A DNA stretch of 40,680 nucleotides from Cryobacterium sp. Y82 (lineage in GTDB: Bacteria; Actinomycetota; Actinomycetes; Actinomycetales; Microbacteriaceae): assembly GCF_002929495.1 (NCBI RefSeq), contig NZ_PJJJ01000027.1:1-40680 (forward strand). The letters run 5' to 3'. A program made the position numbers and the translations under genes. The notes below the pieces were generated by a model, which saw only the letters and a program-made list of their open reading frames with translations, was not told the origin of the DNA and did no database searches. Below, piece by piece: positions 32,123 to 40,680 of this stretch; position 1 is the stretch's first letter; every line of letters begins with the position of its first letter.

Positions 32123-32156
32123 GAAATCGCTCCTGAGGATTCTCAGGAGCGATTTC
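32123..32156 (+). terminator. perfect 15-bp hairpin, likely tRNA transcription terminator
   Basis: A 15-bp arm (32123-32137) is repeated inverted at 32142-32156 around GATT, with AAAAAGAAA before it and TTTCTGG after. This is the expected terminator of the original tRNA gene. Confidence 0.75.
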
Positions 32157-32194
32157 TGGTTTATGCGGCGTGTTCGTAGGGTTGTATTGGCGAT

Positions 32195-32407
32195 TCATTG
32201 ACCGGACCGTGTCGCCGGTGGTTTTTTGTGTTTTGGGGCGCGGTCGATGGAACCGGTAAACAATGCTCCCCCGGCCAGAATCAATGCACCGAGCAAAGAG
32301 AATGCAATGAACGCGAGCCGCCCCGGGGCGAAACCTCGGTGCAATGACACACTGCGCGCTAGCGGGCTGGCTGTAACCAAGTCGATGTAGGCCGCTGAGG
32401 GACCCAC
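32195..32407 (-). CDS. small membrane protein, 70 aa, uncertain
   Basis: One hydrophobic segment (about residues 31-52, LAFIAFSLLGALILAGGALF), a basic N-terminal part and a Lys/Pro tail (APKHKKPPATRSGQ). No family recognised and the start (GTG) lacks a strong ribosome site. It could be a shadow; I keep it with low confidence. Confidence 0.35.
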   Translation of the reverse strand: MGPSAAYIDLVTASPLARSVSLHRGFAPGRLAFIAFSLLGALILAGGALFTGSIDRAPKHKKPPATRSGQ

Positions 32408-32466
32408 CGGGCCACGAACTCGCCCGACAACAACAAGGGGCTGCCCGGCAGCCGTCCTACTGAGGG

Positions 32467-33102
32467 TTAGGCGCGGCGGAAGCGCACTCGCCAGAACTCC
32501 GGGCCTCGTTCGATGTAGCTCACGTCGAAAGTGTCGGGCTGGCTATGCTGAAGTTCCGCCAGCATCCGTTGGGGGTCGTGCGGTTCGATCACGTCCAGGG
32601 CGAACCCCGGTGTAACGGCGTCGAGCGCCCCAAAGACGGCCGCGTGCCGGATAGCGTGCGGAATAGTGCGGGCGTCGAGCACGATGTTTTCCGCCCCCGC
32701 GGCCGTCCCGTCAACGGCCCCATCTGCAATCGGCCAGCCGAGTGCAAACAGCTCAGGACGCCGCGCCGGAGCGATGAGCTTGGCTACGGTGAGCAGGATG
32801 ACCGCGTCCTCGACAGCCTCCAGCGAGTTGCGGCCCGGCGGCATCGTGATCAGGTCCCCGCGCCATCCAGACCACGATGCGCCACCCGAGGTGAGAACGA
32901 CTCTCCCCTCAAGGACCTGCACGGTCGCTTCAGCCAAATTGTCGTGTTCTCCGAGGCATTGCCCGGAACGGAGAGCGATCAGCGTTTGCCGGAGGACGTG
33001 CACGTGGCCGCCGTACACGGTCTCCGCACTGCGACCACTGGACGCGTCCCGTGCGTGCTTGAGATGGTGGCGCACGAGTGCGGTGAGCGACTTCTTTTGC
33101 AT
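32467..33102 (-). CDS. cupin plus DUF2249 protein, 211 aa
   Basis: An N-terminal double-stranded beta-helix (cupin) domain: HVHVLRQTLIALRSGQCLGE, then ATVQVLEGRVVLTSG and DLITMPPGRNSLEAVED at about residues 30-110. The C-terminal DUF2249 domain has LDARTIPHAIRHAAVFGALD, then FALDVIEPHDPQRMLAELQH and ending SYIERGPEFWRVRFRR. DUF2249 proteins often sit near nitrate, nitric-oxide and molybdoenzyme genes; a molybdoenzyme lies at 37414 here. Start at ATG 33102; 33120 and 33129 are alternatives. Confidence 0.78.
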   Translation of the reverse strand: MQKKSLTALVRHHLKHARDASSGRSAETVYGGHVHVLRQTLIALRSGQCLGEHDNLAEATVQVLEGRVVLTSGGASWSGWRGDLITMPPGRNSLEAVEDAVILLTVAKLIAPARRPELFALGWPIADGAVDGTAAGAENIVLDARTIPHAIRHAAVFGALDAVTPGFALDVIEPHDPQRMLAELQHSQPDTFDVSYIERGPEFWRVRFRRA

Positions 33103-33402
33103 GTCGTTCTCAACTTTCATTTCCCTCATGCTCCGCTACCGCTGCGCGCGTGTCAACGGTGCTGTGATTGCCGCGCGTGGCTGGTCGGTGCCCCCGTTCT
33201 CGGCTCGGATTTGGCTACGCTGCCAGCGCCTGGAGTCTGCTCGATTTTCGAGCATCTCATACTGGTAGATCTCCGTTTTCCGCGCGGTCCGGGCGCCTAG
33301 TGCCGCGATTGAGTTGAAGGTCAATTAGCTCACCGTCACGTGTGCGCCGAGACGGTCACCGTCACAGAACGAAATTTCGCCGCAAAATGAAACGGCGTGA
33401 GC

Positions 33403-35391
33403 CTATTTGGTTTCCACAGGAATGGCGACTCCGCGCGCGCTCCGGTTGCGCAGCCACGGGATGAGGCCGCCGACGAGGAGCATTTCGATCTGCCGGGTCG
33501 AGAGTTCGTGGCGCACGGAGTAGACCTCATCTCGGGTTGTGTTGCGCACGAGGATCTCCGTTCCGTTCGAGAGAGCCTCCCGAATCCCGTCGAGCACGAG
33601 CACGTCATCCTGCGAGATGCGATCGTGATCAGCCGCATCCGCGAACTGGAGCGCCAGCGCGCCGAAGTTGGCCAGGTTCTGCCAGTGGATGCGTGCAAAC
33701 GAGACCGCCAGCACCACCCGCAGTCCGAGGAAGCGCGGGGTGATCGCGGCGTGCTCTCTAGAGGAGCCCTGCCCATAATTGGTCCCGGCGACGATCATGT
33801 GGCCGGTCGTATCCCGGGTTAGGGCGGCGCGAGTCGGGTAGGTCGGGTCGACTTGGTCGAAGGTGAATTCGGCGAGCTCGGGGACGTTGCTGCGGAAAGG
33901 GAGCACGCGCGCACCCGCCGGCAGGATCTCATCCGTCGAAATGTCATCGCCCACGATTAGGGCGACGGGTGCCTCGATGTGCTCGGAGAGCGGTCCGAAG
34001 ACCGGCAGCGAGGAGATATTTTCACCCTTAACCAGACGCACCCCGATGGATTCCTCCGGCGGTAAGGGCTTCTCGAGCATCGCGAGGTTCACGCTCGACA
34101 CCGCCGGGAGTGTGATCTGGGGATATTCCAAGCCGAAGAGCCCGGGCAGGTCCCGCGGATCGGTGATCTGTCCCGTCAGCGCGGCGGCGGCCCCCGTCTC
34201 AGGCGAACACAGGTAGACCGAGTCTTCCTGTGTGCCCGAGCGACCAGGAAAGTTGCGCGGCATCGTGCGCAGGCTGATGCTGCCATTCGCCGGGGCCTGG
34301 CCCATGCCGATGCAGCCCATGCAGCCGGACTGATGCAGCCGGGCGCCCGCCCCGATCAGATCCAGGGTGGCCCCCATGATGGTCAGGTCCTGCAGAATCT
34401 GCCGGGAGGTGGGATTGACGTCGAGGGACAAGCCGGGGAATGACTGCCGCCCCTTCGTGATCGCGGCAACGATCGCGAAATCACGCAGGCCCGGATTCGC
34501 GGAGGACCCGATCACGACCTGTTCCACCGGGCGCCCCGCCACTTCGCGTACCGGCACGACGTTGCCGGGCGAGCTGGGAAGCGCGATCAACGGCACGATC
34601 GCAGCCAGGTCAATCTCCTCGGTCACGTCGTAGGTCGCATCCTCGTCCGCGAGCAGTTCGGTGAAATCCTGCTCGCGCCGTTCGGCGCGCAGGAAGGTTC
34701 GCACTTGATCATCGGCCGGGAAAACGGTGGTGGTCGCGCCCAGTTCGGCGCCCATATTGGCGATCACGTGCCGATCCATCGCGGTCAGGGCGGCGAGGCC
34801 GGGACCGTAGTACTCGACGATCCGATTGACGCCGCCCTTGACGCCGTGCCGGCGCAGCATTTCGAGGATGACGTCTTTGGCGCTGGTCCACGGCGGCAGT
34901 TGTCCAGTGAGCTTCACGCCCCAGATTTCGGGCATCCTGATGTATAAGGGCTCGCCGGCTATGGCCAGGGCTACCTCGGTGCCGCCGACGCCGATGGCCA
35001 GCATCCCGAGCGAGCCGGCAGCCGGGGTGTGGCTGTCGGAGCCGACCATCGTCTTGCCGGGGATGCCGAAGCGCTGCATGTGCGTGGGGTGTGACACCCC
35101 GTTGCCGGCCTTCGAAAACCACAGGCCGAACCGTTGGCAGGCGGAGCGGAGAAAGTCGTGGTCCTCCGCGTTCTTGCTGTCGGCCTGCAAGAGGTTGTGG
35201 TCGACGTACTGCACAGAAACCTCCGTGCGAGCGCGATCCAGTCCCAACGCCTCCAACTCCAGCATGACCAAGGTCCCGGTCGCGTCCTGGGTGAGGGTCT
35301 GGTCGATGTGCAGGCCGATTTCGGTCCCTGGCACCATCTCCCCGGAGACCAAGTGCGATGCGATGAGTTTCTGTGCGACGTTGTATGCCAC
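33403..35391 (-). CDS. aconitate hydratase, Aquifex type, 662 aa
   Basis: Interconverts citrate and isocitrate through a [4Fe-4S] cluster, in the TCA cycle. The three cluster cysteines are visible in VYLCSP and GCMGCIGMG. GSDSHTPAAGSLGMLAIGVG is the substrate-binding loop and the swivel domain has GDDISTDEILPAGARVLPFR and TNYGQGSSREHAA. The length (about 660 aa) fits the short Aquifex-type subfamily, not the 900-aa AcnA. I start at GTG 35391 because of the AAGGAAG ribosome site 8 nt upstream; the longer frame is not protein-like. Confidence 0.95.
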   Translation of the reverse strand: MAYNVAQKLIASHLVSGEMVPGTEIGLHIDQTLTQDATGTLVMLELEALGLDRARTEVSVQYVDHNLLQADSKNAEDHDFLRSACQRFGLWFSKAGNGVSHPTHMQRFGIPGKTMVGSDSHTPAAGSLGMLAIGVGGTEVALAIAGEPLYIRMPEIWGVKLTGQLPPWTSAKDVILEMLRRHGVKGGVNRIVEYYGPGLAALTAMDRHVIANMGAELGATTTVFPADDQVRTFLRAERREQDFTELLADEDATYDVTEEIDLAAIVPLIALPSSPGNVVPVREVAGRPVEQVVIGSSANPGLRDFAIVAAITKGRQSFPGLSLDVNPTSRQILQDLTIMGATLDLIGAGARLHQSGCMGCIGMGQAPANGSISLRTMPRNFPGRSGTQEDSVYLCSPETGAAAALTGQITDPRDLPGLFGLEYPQITLPAVSSVNLAMLEKPLPPEESIGVRLVKGENISSLPVFGPLSEHIEAPVALIVGDDISTDEILPAGARVLPFRSNVPELAEFTFDQVDPTYPTRAALTRDTTGHMIVAGTNYGQGSSREHAAITPRFLGLRVVLAVSFARIHWQNLANFGALALQFADAADHDRISQDDVLVLDGIREALSNGTEILVRNTTRDEVYSVRHELSTRQIEMLLVGGLIPWLRNRSARGVAIPVETK

Positions 35392-36640
35392 GGTGAGCTT
35401 CCTTACTCGATCGCGGTGCCCGCCGACATTCGTCGGTATGAATTGGCCTCCAGGGCATGCCGCTGCCACCAAGGTAGGCCATTCGTGGCGCCGGGGCTAG
35501 CCTTCTCAGGGAGAATGGACGTCCGCTGTACCGGAAAGATGGACCGGGAAGACGGGGCTCTGGGACAGGCGCGCGACCGCGAGAAGAAGGGTGACCTTCC
35601 CCGCCCCCGATGTGCATGTCTCACGACCTCTCTGTGTCGTAACCTATGGATTCTGAGAAACCACACACTCGAGAAAGGGTGTACACGGCTGAGCGGTTTT
35701 ACTTTGACCAGGTTGGCTCCCAGTGTGAGGCGCCTGGTCCGTTCAAGATTTGTTCGCGCGGATGGGTCTACCTGTCGGGGAACTGGGACCGAGTTTTGAT
35801 ATCAGCCCAGCGGAATTTGATGCTCCCATTGTTGTCGCCGTTAGTCGCCACGCAGTCGCACCTATCCTCGGGCTGGGCGCGATAAACACACAACTGATCA
35901 ACCGGTTCCATAAGCGGCGCAGTGGTCAGTGAATCCGTTGAAACGCTGTCGCGAGAGCAGGGCTGGTTAAAAAATCTGGCGCCTGCAAATCTGGTCACTC
36001 TGCCGACCTGCAACACCGACGAATGATCACTGCCGAGGAGCTTAAGTATGGTCACGACCTCTTCGTGCACGAGCTCGTTGGGGCGCTAATTGTTCATAGA
36101 ACGCCTTTGACCCCGCGCGAATGTGGCCAGGTGTTGCATTCAGTCATTCAGCGCCACGTCTTGCCGGATTTGAAAGCCCCCCCAGCGAGCTCAAGCTCAC
36201 TCTCGACGAGCACGAGCAGGTTTTCGCTGCAATCGACGCGGCGAATCCCGATGCCGCTGAGGCCGCGGTGCGCTCGCACATCCTCGACACCTGGGAACGT
36301 CGACGACCACAGAATCATCGGCATCGTTCGTAGTCAGCGCGCCGCGGCAAATCGGCACGGCTTTTCAAACGCCAGCCTGTCTATGACGGTCTCCCTGGTT
36401 ACAGGGCAAATCGAAGTTGGTCAGCGTTTCCGCTCAGCTGCAGCCGACACATCGGTACTGGTACGTACGGAGCTCCATGCCGGTCATCTTCGGTGAGATT
36501 GCGGCACAGAGAATCAACTCCACAACATTCTGGATAAAACACAGTGGTCAGAGACTGAGCAGGGCGTACGTTCGCTGTAACAGATCAAAAACCGCTGTGG
36601 GCGTACGGCCCGTCGGCGCTGAATGAAATGGAGCAGCACC
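35392..36640. other. degraded intergenic region
   Basis: Promoter region of the aconitase gene at left, then broken frames. One open piece reads FARMGLPVGELGPSFDISPA and IVVAVSRHAVAPILGLGAIN (35750-35932) without homology I know. The FCD fragment at 36121-36333 is recognisable and listed separately. No intact gene is supported here. Confidence 0.4.
36121..36333 (+). pseudogene. FCD-domain fragment of a GntR-type regulator
   Basis: The frame contains LTLDEHEQVFAAIDAANPDA, then AEAAVRSHILDTWERRR. DEHxxVFAAIxAxDxxxAxxAVRxHI is the last-helix signature of FCD-domain GntR (FadR-like) regulators. The N-terminal HTH and the rest of the FCD domain are not readable upstream, so this is the 3' remnant of a lost regulator. 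Confidence 0.55.
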
Positions 36641-36784
36641 ATGGCAACAATTCTCTGGATCATTGCGGTAATCCTCGTAATTGCAGGCATTTTCGCGCTA
36701 TTTCGACGCCAGATTCTCTGGGGCATCGTACTCATCGTCGTGGGACTGTTGGTTGGTCCAGGTGGCGTGAGCGTCTTCACTTGA
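36641..36784 (+). CDS. small two-span membrane protein with GPGG motif, 47 aa
   Basis: MATILWIIAVILVIAGIFAL, then FRRQILWGIVLIVVGLLVG and the end PGGVSVFT. Two hydrophobic helices with a short basic turn and a GPGGxS ending, a pattern I know from very small actinobacterial membrane proteins of unknown function. A strong hairpin (36800-36835) follows the stop by 15 nt, supporting an independent transcript. Confidence 0.75.
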   Translation: MATILWIIAVILVIAGIFALFRRQILWGIVLIVVGLLVGPGGVSVFT

Positions 36785-36799
36785 AACTGCGGATCGAGT

Positions 36800-36835
36800 A
36801 ACCGTTTCGGAGCGTGGCGAAGCTCCGGAACGGTT
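36800..36835 (+). terminator. hairpin behind the 47-aa gene
   Basis: AACCGTTTCGGAGC pairs with GCTCCGGAACGGTT with one mismatched pair, followed by TTCGG. Likely terminator for the 47-aa gene. Confidence 0.65.
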
Positions 36836-37001
36836 TCGGCGTGAAGGATCCACTGACGCTCTTCGTTGTCTGAGCGCTGCATGACGTCGAGGAGGTCATA
36901 GCTTTTCCTAACACTTGCGATCGTCTCGCGGAGCAGACCGGCAGACACGGGTCTAACCGAGCCTTCACCAATCCCGGGGCTCGACACAGCCACATGGACG
37001 A

Positions 37002-37047
37002 GCGGACGGGCGGGACTGCACTCGCGAGTGCGGTCCCTCCCGCCCGC
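37002..37047. terminator. 46-nt near-perfect inverted repeat
   Basis: Each arm is 23 nt and meets at CTCG|CGAG with only two mismatches and one G-T wobble. With no loop at the centre it would be a very stable cruciform or a bidirectional terminator. The region around it, 36836-37413, contains no supported gene. Confidence 0.55.
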
Positions 37048-37413
37048 TTAGCTCAGTCCCCCCTTGACGCGAACGCTGAAAACCGAGATGGCTCCCTCGA
37101 AAGGGAAATCGTGTAACCCGGTCGGCTCGCCTGACGGGCGATTTCGGGGTGTCAGTCGCTGGAAAAGGCCATTAGGTATGCCTCAGCCCGCGCGCAGCGG
37201 GCTGCTCCTGCGGGTGTATATTGCATGGTTCCACGCGGGTTATCAGCACCCCGCTCAGGGCTTCGCTATGATTCTCTCATTCTCCACTACGCGCGTTCTT
37301 GCCCTCGTAGATGACGGCGGGGCCCTAGCTAGAAAACGCCGTGACCTAGCGGAATGAGTTGGCACAGCGCCGCTCGAGCGTAGCCAGTATTCGGGGGCAC
37401 GCAGGGAACAGCG

Positions 37414-39891
37414 TCAGTTTCCCAGCCCGGGTGCGATGGCGGGTAGTTCGATCGGAGATATTGATTCGGACGCTTCGGCATCCCCGCCGCCGACCGTGAC
37501 CGGCACGCCGCCGGCATCTGCAGGCCGGGATGCTGCGGTCGTCGGAGCCGGTGACGGCCCGGTACCGTCCGCTACTTTCTCCACCCGCACAGCCGCGCTT
37601 TTGAACAGGGGCTGCTTGGATACCGGATCCCACTCCGTCATCGTCAGTTCGTTGGCCGCAGTGGGGTGACCGTCCGGACCGGACCGTTTCAAATCCCAAT
37701 AGCCGTAATGAAACGGTGCGAATACCGTACCCACGCGCACATTACTGACGCGGGCGGGAACGACAAGCTCACCGCGACGAGAAGTGACTCGTACAGTGTC
37801 ACCCTCCGAGATATCGAGACGGCCAGCATCCAACACCGAGATCTCCAACCACGCCGACGGTGCCGCGTTGTTTAGCTGCCGGGCACGACCGGTTCGAGTG
37901 CGCGTGTGGAACTGGTACGCCGTGCGACCGGTCGTGTAGCGCAACGGGAAGTCGGCATCCGGCTCTTCGAGTGGTGGTACATAGGCTGCAGCCTTGAAAA
38001 CGGCGCGCCCATGAATCTCCAGCGCACGGAACGCCTGCTCACCGACCGGGGTACCGGTAAGCAGGTCATGGCCGAACGTTTCGCAATCGTCTGGATCGGT
38101 GGCGAAGATGCCGTCACCATAAAGTCGAACGGTTCCGTCCGGATGCTCGTCGTTGCACGGCCATGGAATACCGCTTCCTCCTCGAAGCCGCTCGTAGGTG
38201 ATGCCGGTGTAGTCACACGGGCGGCCTCGGCTGCAGTCCTGCCAAGCGTGGAATCCATCCTCCGGCCCAGCCCAGTCGAGGAGTGGCGCGCCCGACTTCG
38301 TGCGTAAATTCATCCGCGCCGAGTAGTCAAGAAAAATATCTAGATCGCTCCTTGCCTCACCGGGCGGCTCGACGGCCTTGTCCGAGAGATGCACTGTACG
38401 ATCTGCGTTGGTGAAAGTTCCTGTTTTCTCGCCCCAGCCCGCGGCCGGCAGCACGACATCGGCATACAGCGCTGTTTCGGTGAGATAGAGGTCCTGCACG
38501 ACGAGGAAGACGCTCTCTTGGCCGAGGATGGCGCGGATACGTTCCAATTCCGGCATCGAGACCGCCGGGTTCGTCGCCGAGATCCAAAGAAACTCGATGC
38601 TGCCTTGCTCGACATATCGAAAGATTTGCATCGCATGGGTTGGTGGACCCTTGTGCGGAATGACCGAAATATCAACGTCCCACAGTGTCGCGAGCTCGCG
38701 GACGTGCTCCGAATTCTCCCAGTTGCGGAATCCGGGAAGGTCTCCATCCGCCCCGCACTCCCGGTTGTTCTGCGCGGTGGGCTGGCCGTTCATCTGCAGC
38801 ACCCCGTTTCCTGGCGCGCCGAGTTTTCCTCGCAACAAGTGCATATTGTTCACCTGACAGGATGCCGCGGTTGCCTGCGCCGACTGGTAGAAGCCCTGCA
38901 AAACGGTGGAGAGCACCCGGGCACTCGTGCCGAAAATTTGTGCAGCTTCTCGCACATCGTCGACCGAGACACCGCAGGTCTCAGCTACTGCCTCTGGCGT
39001 CCATGGTTCCACGATGGCCCGCAATCTGTCGACTCCGATGGTGTGGGCCGCTATGTAGGCCTCATCAATCCATCCGTTCATGAACAGTTCCCGAATCAGA
39101 CCATTCATCAGCGCCTGGTTCGTCCCTGGACGCACCGCAAGATGCACGTCCGCGACCCGCGCCACCTCAGTCTCACGCGGGTCGATACAGACAATACGTG
39201 GCCGGTCGGGCCCGGCGATCCGATCGAGCACCCTCGCCCACAGCACCGTCTGCGTCTCAGCCATGTTGTGCCCGTACAGGAACATTGCGTCACATTCGTC
39301 GATGTCGGCGTAGCTACCAGGCTGGCCATCCGCACCAAAGCTCTCCTTCATCGCCGCAGCCGCGGTCGCCGTGCACAATCGGGTGTTGCCATCCATGTGC
39401 GGGGTGCCGATACCGGCCTTACCGAGAATTGCCAGCGCGTAGTACTCCTCGAGAAACAATTGGCCGCTGGTATAGAACGCGTGGCTCAGCGGACCCTTGT
39501 CCGCGAAAAGCTGCCTACTTCGCTCGACGATCCGGGACATCGCCGTGTCCCAGTCGGTCTCGACCAATTCGCCACCGACCCGGATGAGCGGACGAGTCAG
39601 CCGGTCGCCGTTCGACATACTCTGCCAAGTGCCGAAGAGGCCCTTCGGCCCGAGTCGCCCATGATTGACAATGTCGATGGCGCGACCGCGCACTCCGACC
39701 ATCCGCCCGTCTTTCACCGCGATGTCGCACGCGCAGCCATTGCTGCACAGCGTGCAAGCCGACTGCACCCAACGATCAACGTCGTCTTCACCGAGACCAT
39801 CAGCCAACTTCTGATCAACACGCACCGGCCACTTCTCGCCTCGGGCAAAGGGCGTCCTGGTGCCCCAGATATCGCCGATCCTGTCCACCAT
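37414..39891 (-). CDS. molybdopterin oxidoreductase (formate dehydrogenase/NasA-like), 825 aa
   Basis: Large catalytic subunit of the DMSO-reductase superfamily. From ATG 39891 it begins MVDRIGDIWG and carries a Fe-S segment CTLCSNGC; the fourth cluster position, usually Cys, is Gly (NHGRLGPKG). The Mo-ligand region is NTRLCTATA, and the bis-MGD domains follow with NGQPTAQNNRECGADGDLPG and the C-terminal TGRTAYQFHTRTRTG/HYGYWDLKRSG cofactor-binding regions. I recall actinobacterial relatives starting at this point with a ribosome site GGAAGAGGG, but the frame stays open upstream to 40194. Substrate is not certain; formate and nitrate are the nearest possibilities. Confidence 0.88.
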   Translation of the reverse strand: MVDRIGDIWGTRTPFARGEKWPVRVDQKLADGLGEDDVDRWVQSACTLCSNGCACDIAVKDGRMVGVRGRAIDIVNHGRLGPKGLFGTWQSMSNGDRLTRPLIRVGGELVETDWDTAMSRIVERSRQLFADKGPLSHAFYTSGQLFLEEYYALAILGKAGIGTPHMDGNTRLCTATAAAAMKESFGADGQPGSYADIDECDAMFLYGHNMAETQTVLWARVLDRIAGPDRPRIVCIDPRETEVARVADVHLAVRPGTNQALMNGLIRELFMNGWIDEAYIAAHTIGVDRLRAIVEPWTPEAVAETCGVSVDDVREAAQIFGTSARVLSTVLQGFYQSAQATAASCQVNNMHLLRGKLGAPGNGVLQMNGQPTAQNNRECGADGDLPGFRNWENSEHVRELATLWDVDISVIPHKGPPTHAMQIFRYVEQGSIEFLWISATNPAVSMPELERIRAILGQESVFLVVQDLYLTETALYADVVLPAAGWGEKTGTFTNADRTVHLSDKAVEPPGEARSDLDIFLDYSARMNLRTKSGAPLLDWAGPEDGFHAWQDCSRGRPCDYTGITYERLRGGSGIPWPCNDEHPDGTVRLYGDGIFATDPDDCETFGHDLLTGTPVGEQAFRALEIHGRAVFKAAAYVPPLEEPDADFPLRYTTGRTAYQFHTRTRTGRARQLNNAAPSAWLEISVLDAGRLDISEGDTVRVTSRRGELVVPARVSNVRVGTVFAPFHYGYWDLKRSGPDGHPTAANELTMTEWDPVSKQPLFKSAAVRVEKVADGTGPSPAPTTAASRPADAGGVPVTVGGGDAEASESISPIELPAIAPGLGN

Positions 39892-40194
39892 AACAACGCC
39901 CTCTTCCGCTCTGACTTGTAGTCTGCGCCCGCGAGCAGTCCAGATCAACGTCGAGACGGGATTTATCCACAGTGCCCCGCCGTCGGTGAAGTCGATGCCA
40001 ACCGTTCCGTTGGCCCACCGTATGAGAGTCCGCGCGTTCTTCGTGACCATCACTCCGAGCAGCACCTGACCAAGTTGGGACTGCAAAGCACCAACGATGT
40101 CGCTGATTCCAAGTTCTACAGGACGAGCATGCGCATCACGGATGATGCGAGCAGGCGGCACCGCTTGCACAGCAAGATTCGTCAAACTGCTCAC
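39892..40194 (-). other. in-frame HTH-like extension upstream of the molybdoenzyme
   Basis: About 100 further codons are in frame. Residues 31-65 of this part (DIVGALQSQLGQVLLGVMVT, then KNARTLIRWANG) have the pattern of the DUF2384/Xre antitoxin-type HTH. A GGAGGTGAG site sits before a TTG at about 40185. Either an HTH-encoding fragment is fused in frame, or it is a separate short gene reading into the enzyme. The piece after about residue 65 has no such pattern. Confidence 0.5.
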
Positions 40195-40494
40195 CTCCAG
40201 TGGTCTACTGATAGCAGTCGAACGTCTATCTACTTGTCGGGCAATATGACTGATAATGGTGGATTACGACGAGTAATAATGTGCCTAGTGCAGAATCTAA
40301 TGAGTAGGGCTCCCGCGATGTCCTCTCTCCTCAAAGTAAGACAGTCGCACTTTTGATACGTGCGCTGCTTGGCACCGGGGAAGGCTTTGATTGCGCCGCT
40401 TCTGCTTCATCTGGACCCCGCAGCGTGAACGCGTCAGAACCTCGCGCCCGGAGCTGAGCGATTCGGCAAGTTGGTGTCACGCCGTGGACAAAAT

Positions 40495-40680
40495 CTAAGT
40501 CGGAGAGACTGACGCAAACGAGGCGACCGCCGACTCGAAGTGATCGAATACGACATGCCGTCGCGGCGCCTCTATGTTCATGACTTCAAAAGCAGAACCA
40601 CGTTTTTCGATGTAACCGAGCACCTTCTCGGGTGACCTTTCGTGGCAGCGGCGATCACCCACACGCCATTCATGATCGGA
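40495..40680 (-). CDS. C-terminal part of an unknown protein, window edge
   Basis: The frame runs off the right edge. It reads SDHEWRVGDRRCHERSPEKV, then LGYIEKRGSAFEVMNIEAPR and RHVVFDHFESAVASFASVSP before the stop at 40495. The pattern is protein-like (charged helix, strand, helix), but no family is recognised. The stretch 40195-40494 before it contains no gene I can support. Confidence 0.55.
   Translation of the reverse strand, partial: SDHEWRVGDRRCHERSPEKVLGYIEKRGSAFEVMNIEAPRRHVVFDHFESAVASFASVSPT

Noticed and set aside
36514..36993. 159-codon minus-strand frame across the 47-aa gene and its terminator
   Set aside because: It reads through a strong hairpin and is antisense to a well-patterned small gene; only its first part looks mildly protein-like.
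37050..37413. Riboswitch (for example molybdenum-cofactor type) or small gene 37064-37357
   Set aside because: The region lies downstream, not upstream, of the molybdoenzyme, and the frame has no protein-like pattern.
38389..39921. 510-codon open frame antisense to the molybdoenzyme
   Set aside because: It lacks protein-like pattern and is explained by codon bias of the opposite gene.

Overview
The window looks like an actinobacterial chromosome segment, probably Microbacteriaceae. This is inferred from high GC, GTG/TTG starts, and an ECF-sigma, PadR-ABC, MarR-EamA and actinobacterial molybdoenzyme repertoire; no rRNA marker is visible. It divides into an accessory island (1 to about 32072) and a backbone-like segment (about 32073 to 40680).

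Island, 1-29100: about 30 mostly small, unrelated genes on both strands. They include lipoproteins, small membrane proteins with a disulfide-type loop, two ECF sigma/anti-sigma-like pairs, a Phd/VapC-type toxin-antitoxin pair, a PadR-regulated FtsX/ABC exporter, a GntR-membrane protein pair, a divergent MarR/EamA pair, a CFI-box protein, a possible abortive-infection-type protein and two paralogues of unknown function. One repeat family punctuates this stretch: I count 22 copies of a gapless 21-position signature, roughly GNNGAACCNYYNACGGGACGN. All copies are on the + strand, whichever way the genes point, and there is about one per gene unit. In many copies bases of the signature can pair with bases 15-70 nt downstream, and the paired bases differ from copy to copy. 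Sequence-variable but fold-conserved sites in one orientation, separating single promiscuous genes, is the logic of an integron cassette array. However, the core is not the canonical RYYYAAC/GTTRRRY and no integrase gene is in the window. I propose an attC-like cassette system, divergent or undescribed, as the main discovery candidate.

The array also shows mobile-DNA scars: a complete IS21-family element with a 5-bp target duplication (14513-16678), two same-oriented Tn3-family terminal remnants (about 5421-5553 and 11458-11640), and a decayed duplication of a lipoprotein 3' end (about 3122-3345).

Island right end, 29142-32072: an SRPBCC protein, an ABC exporter with a hexanucleotide repeat, then a 33-nt tRNA 3' end (T-arm, acceptor strand and CCA, tRNA-Pro-like) without its 5' part. 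A strong hairpin follows. This is what is left next to the original downstream flank when an element integrates into a tRNA gene; the intact tRNA and integrase would lie off-window to the left.

Right segment, 32073-40680: a cupin-DUF2249 protein, an Aquifex-type aconitase, a degraded regulator region, a 47-aa membrane protein, and a molybdopterin oxidoreductase whose frame runs upstream into an HTH-like extension. A partial gene lies at the right edge.
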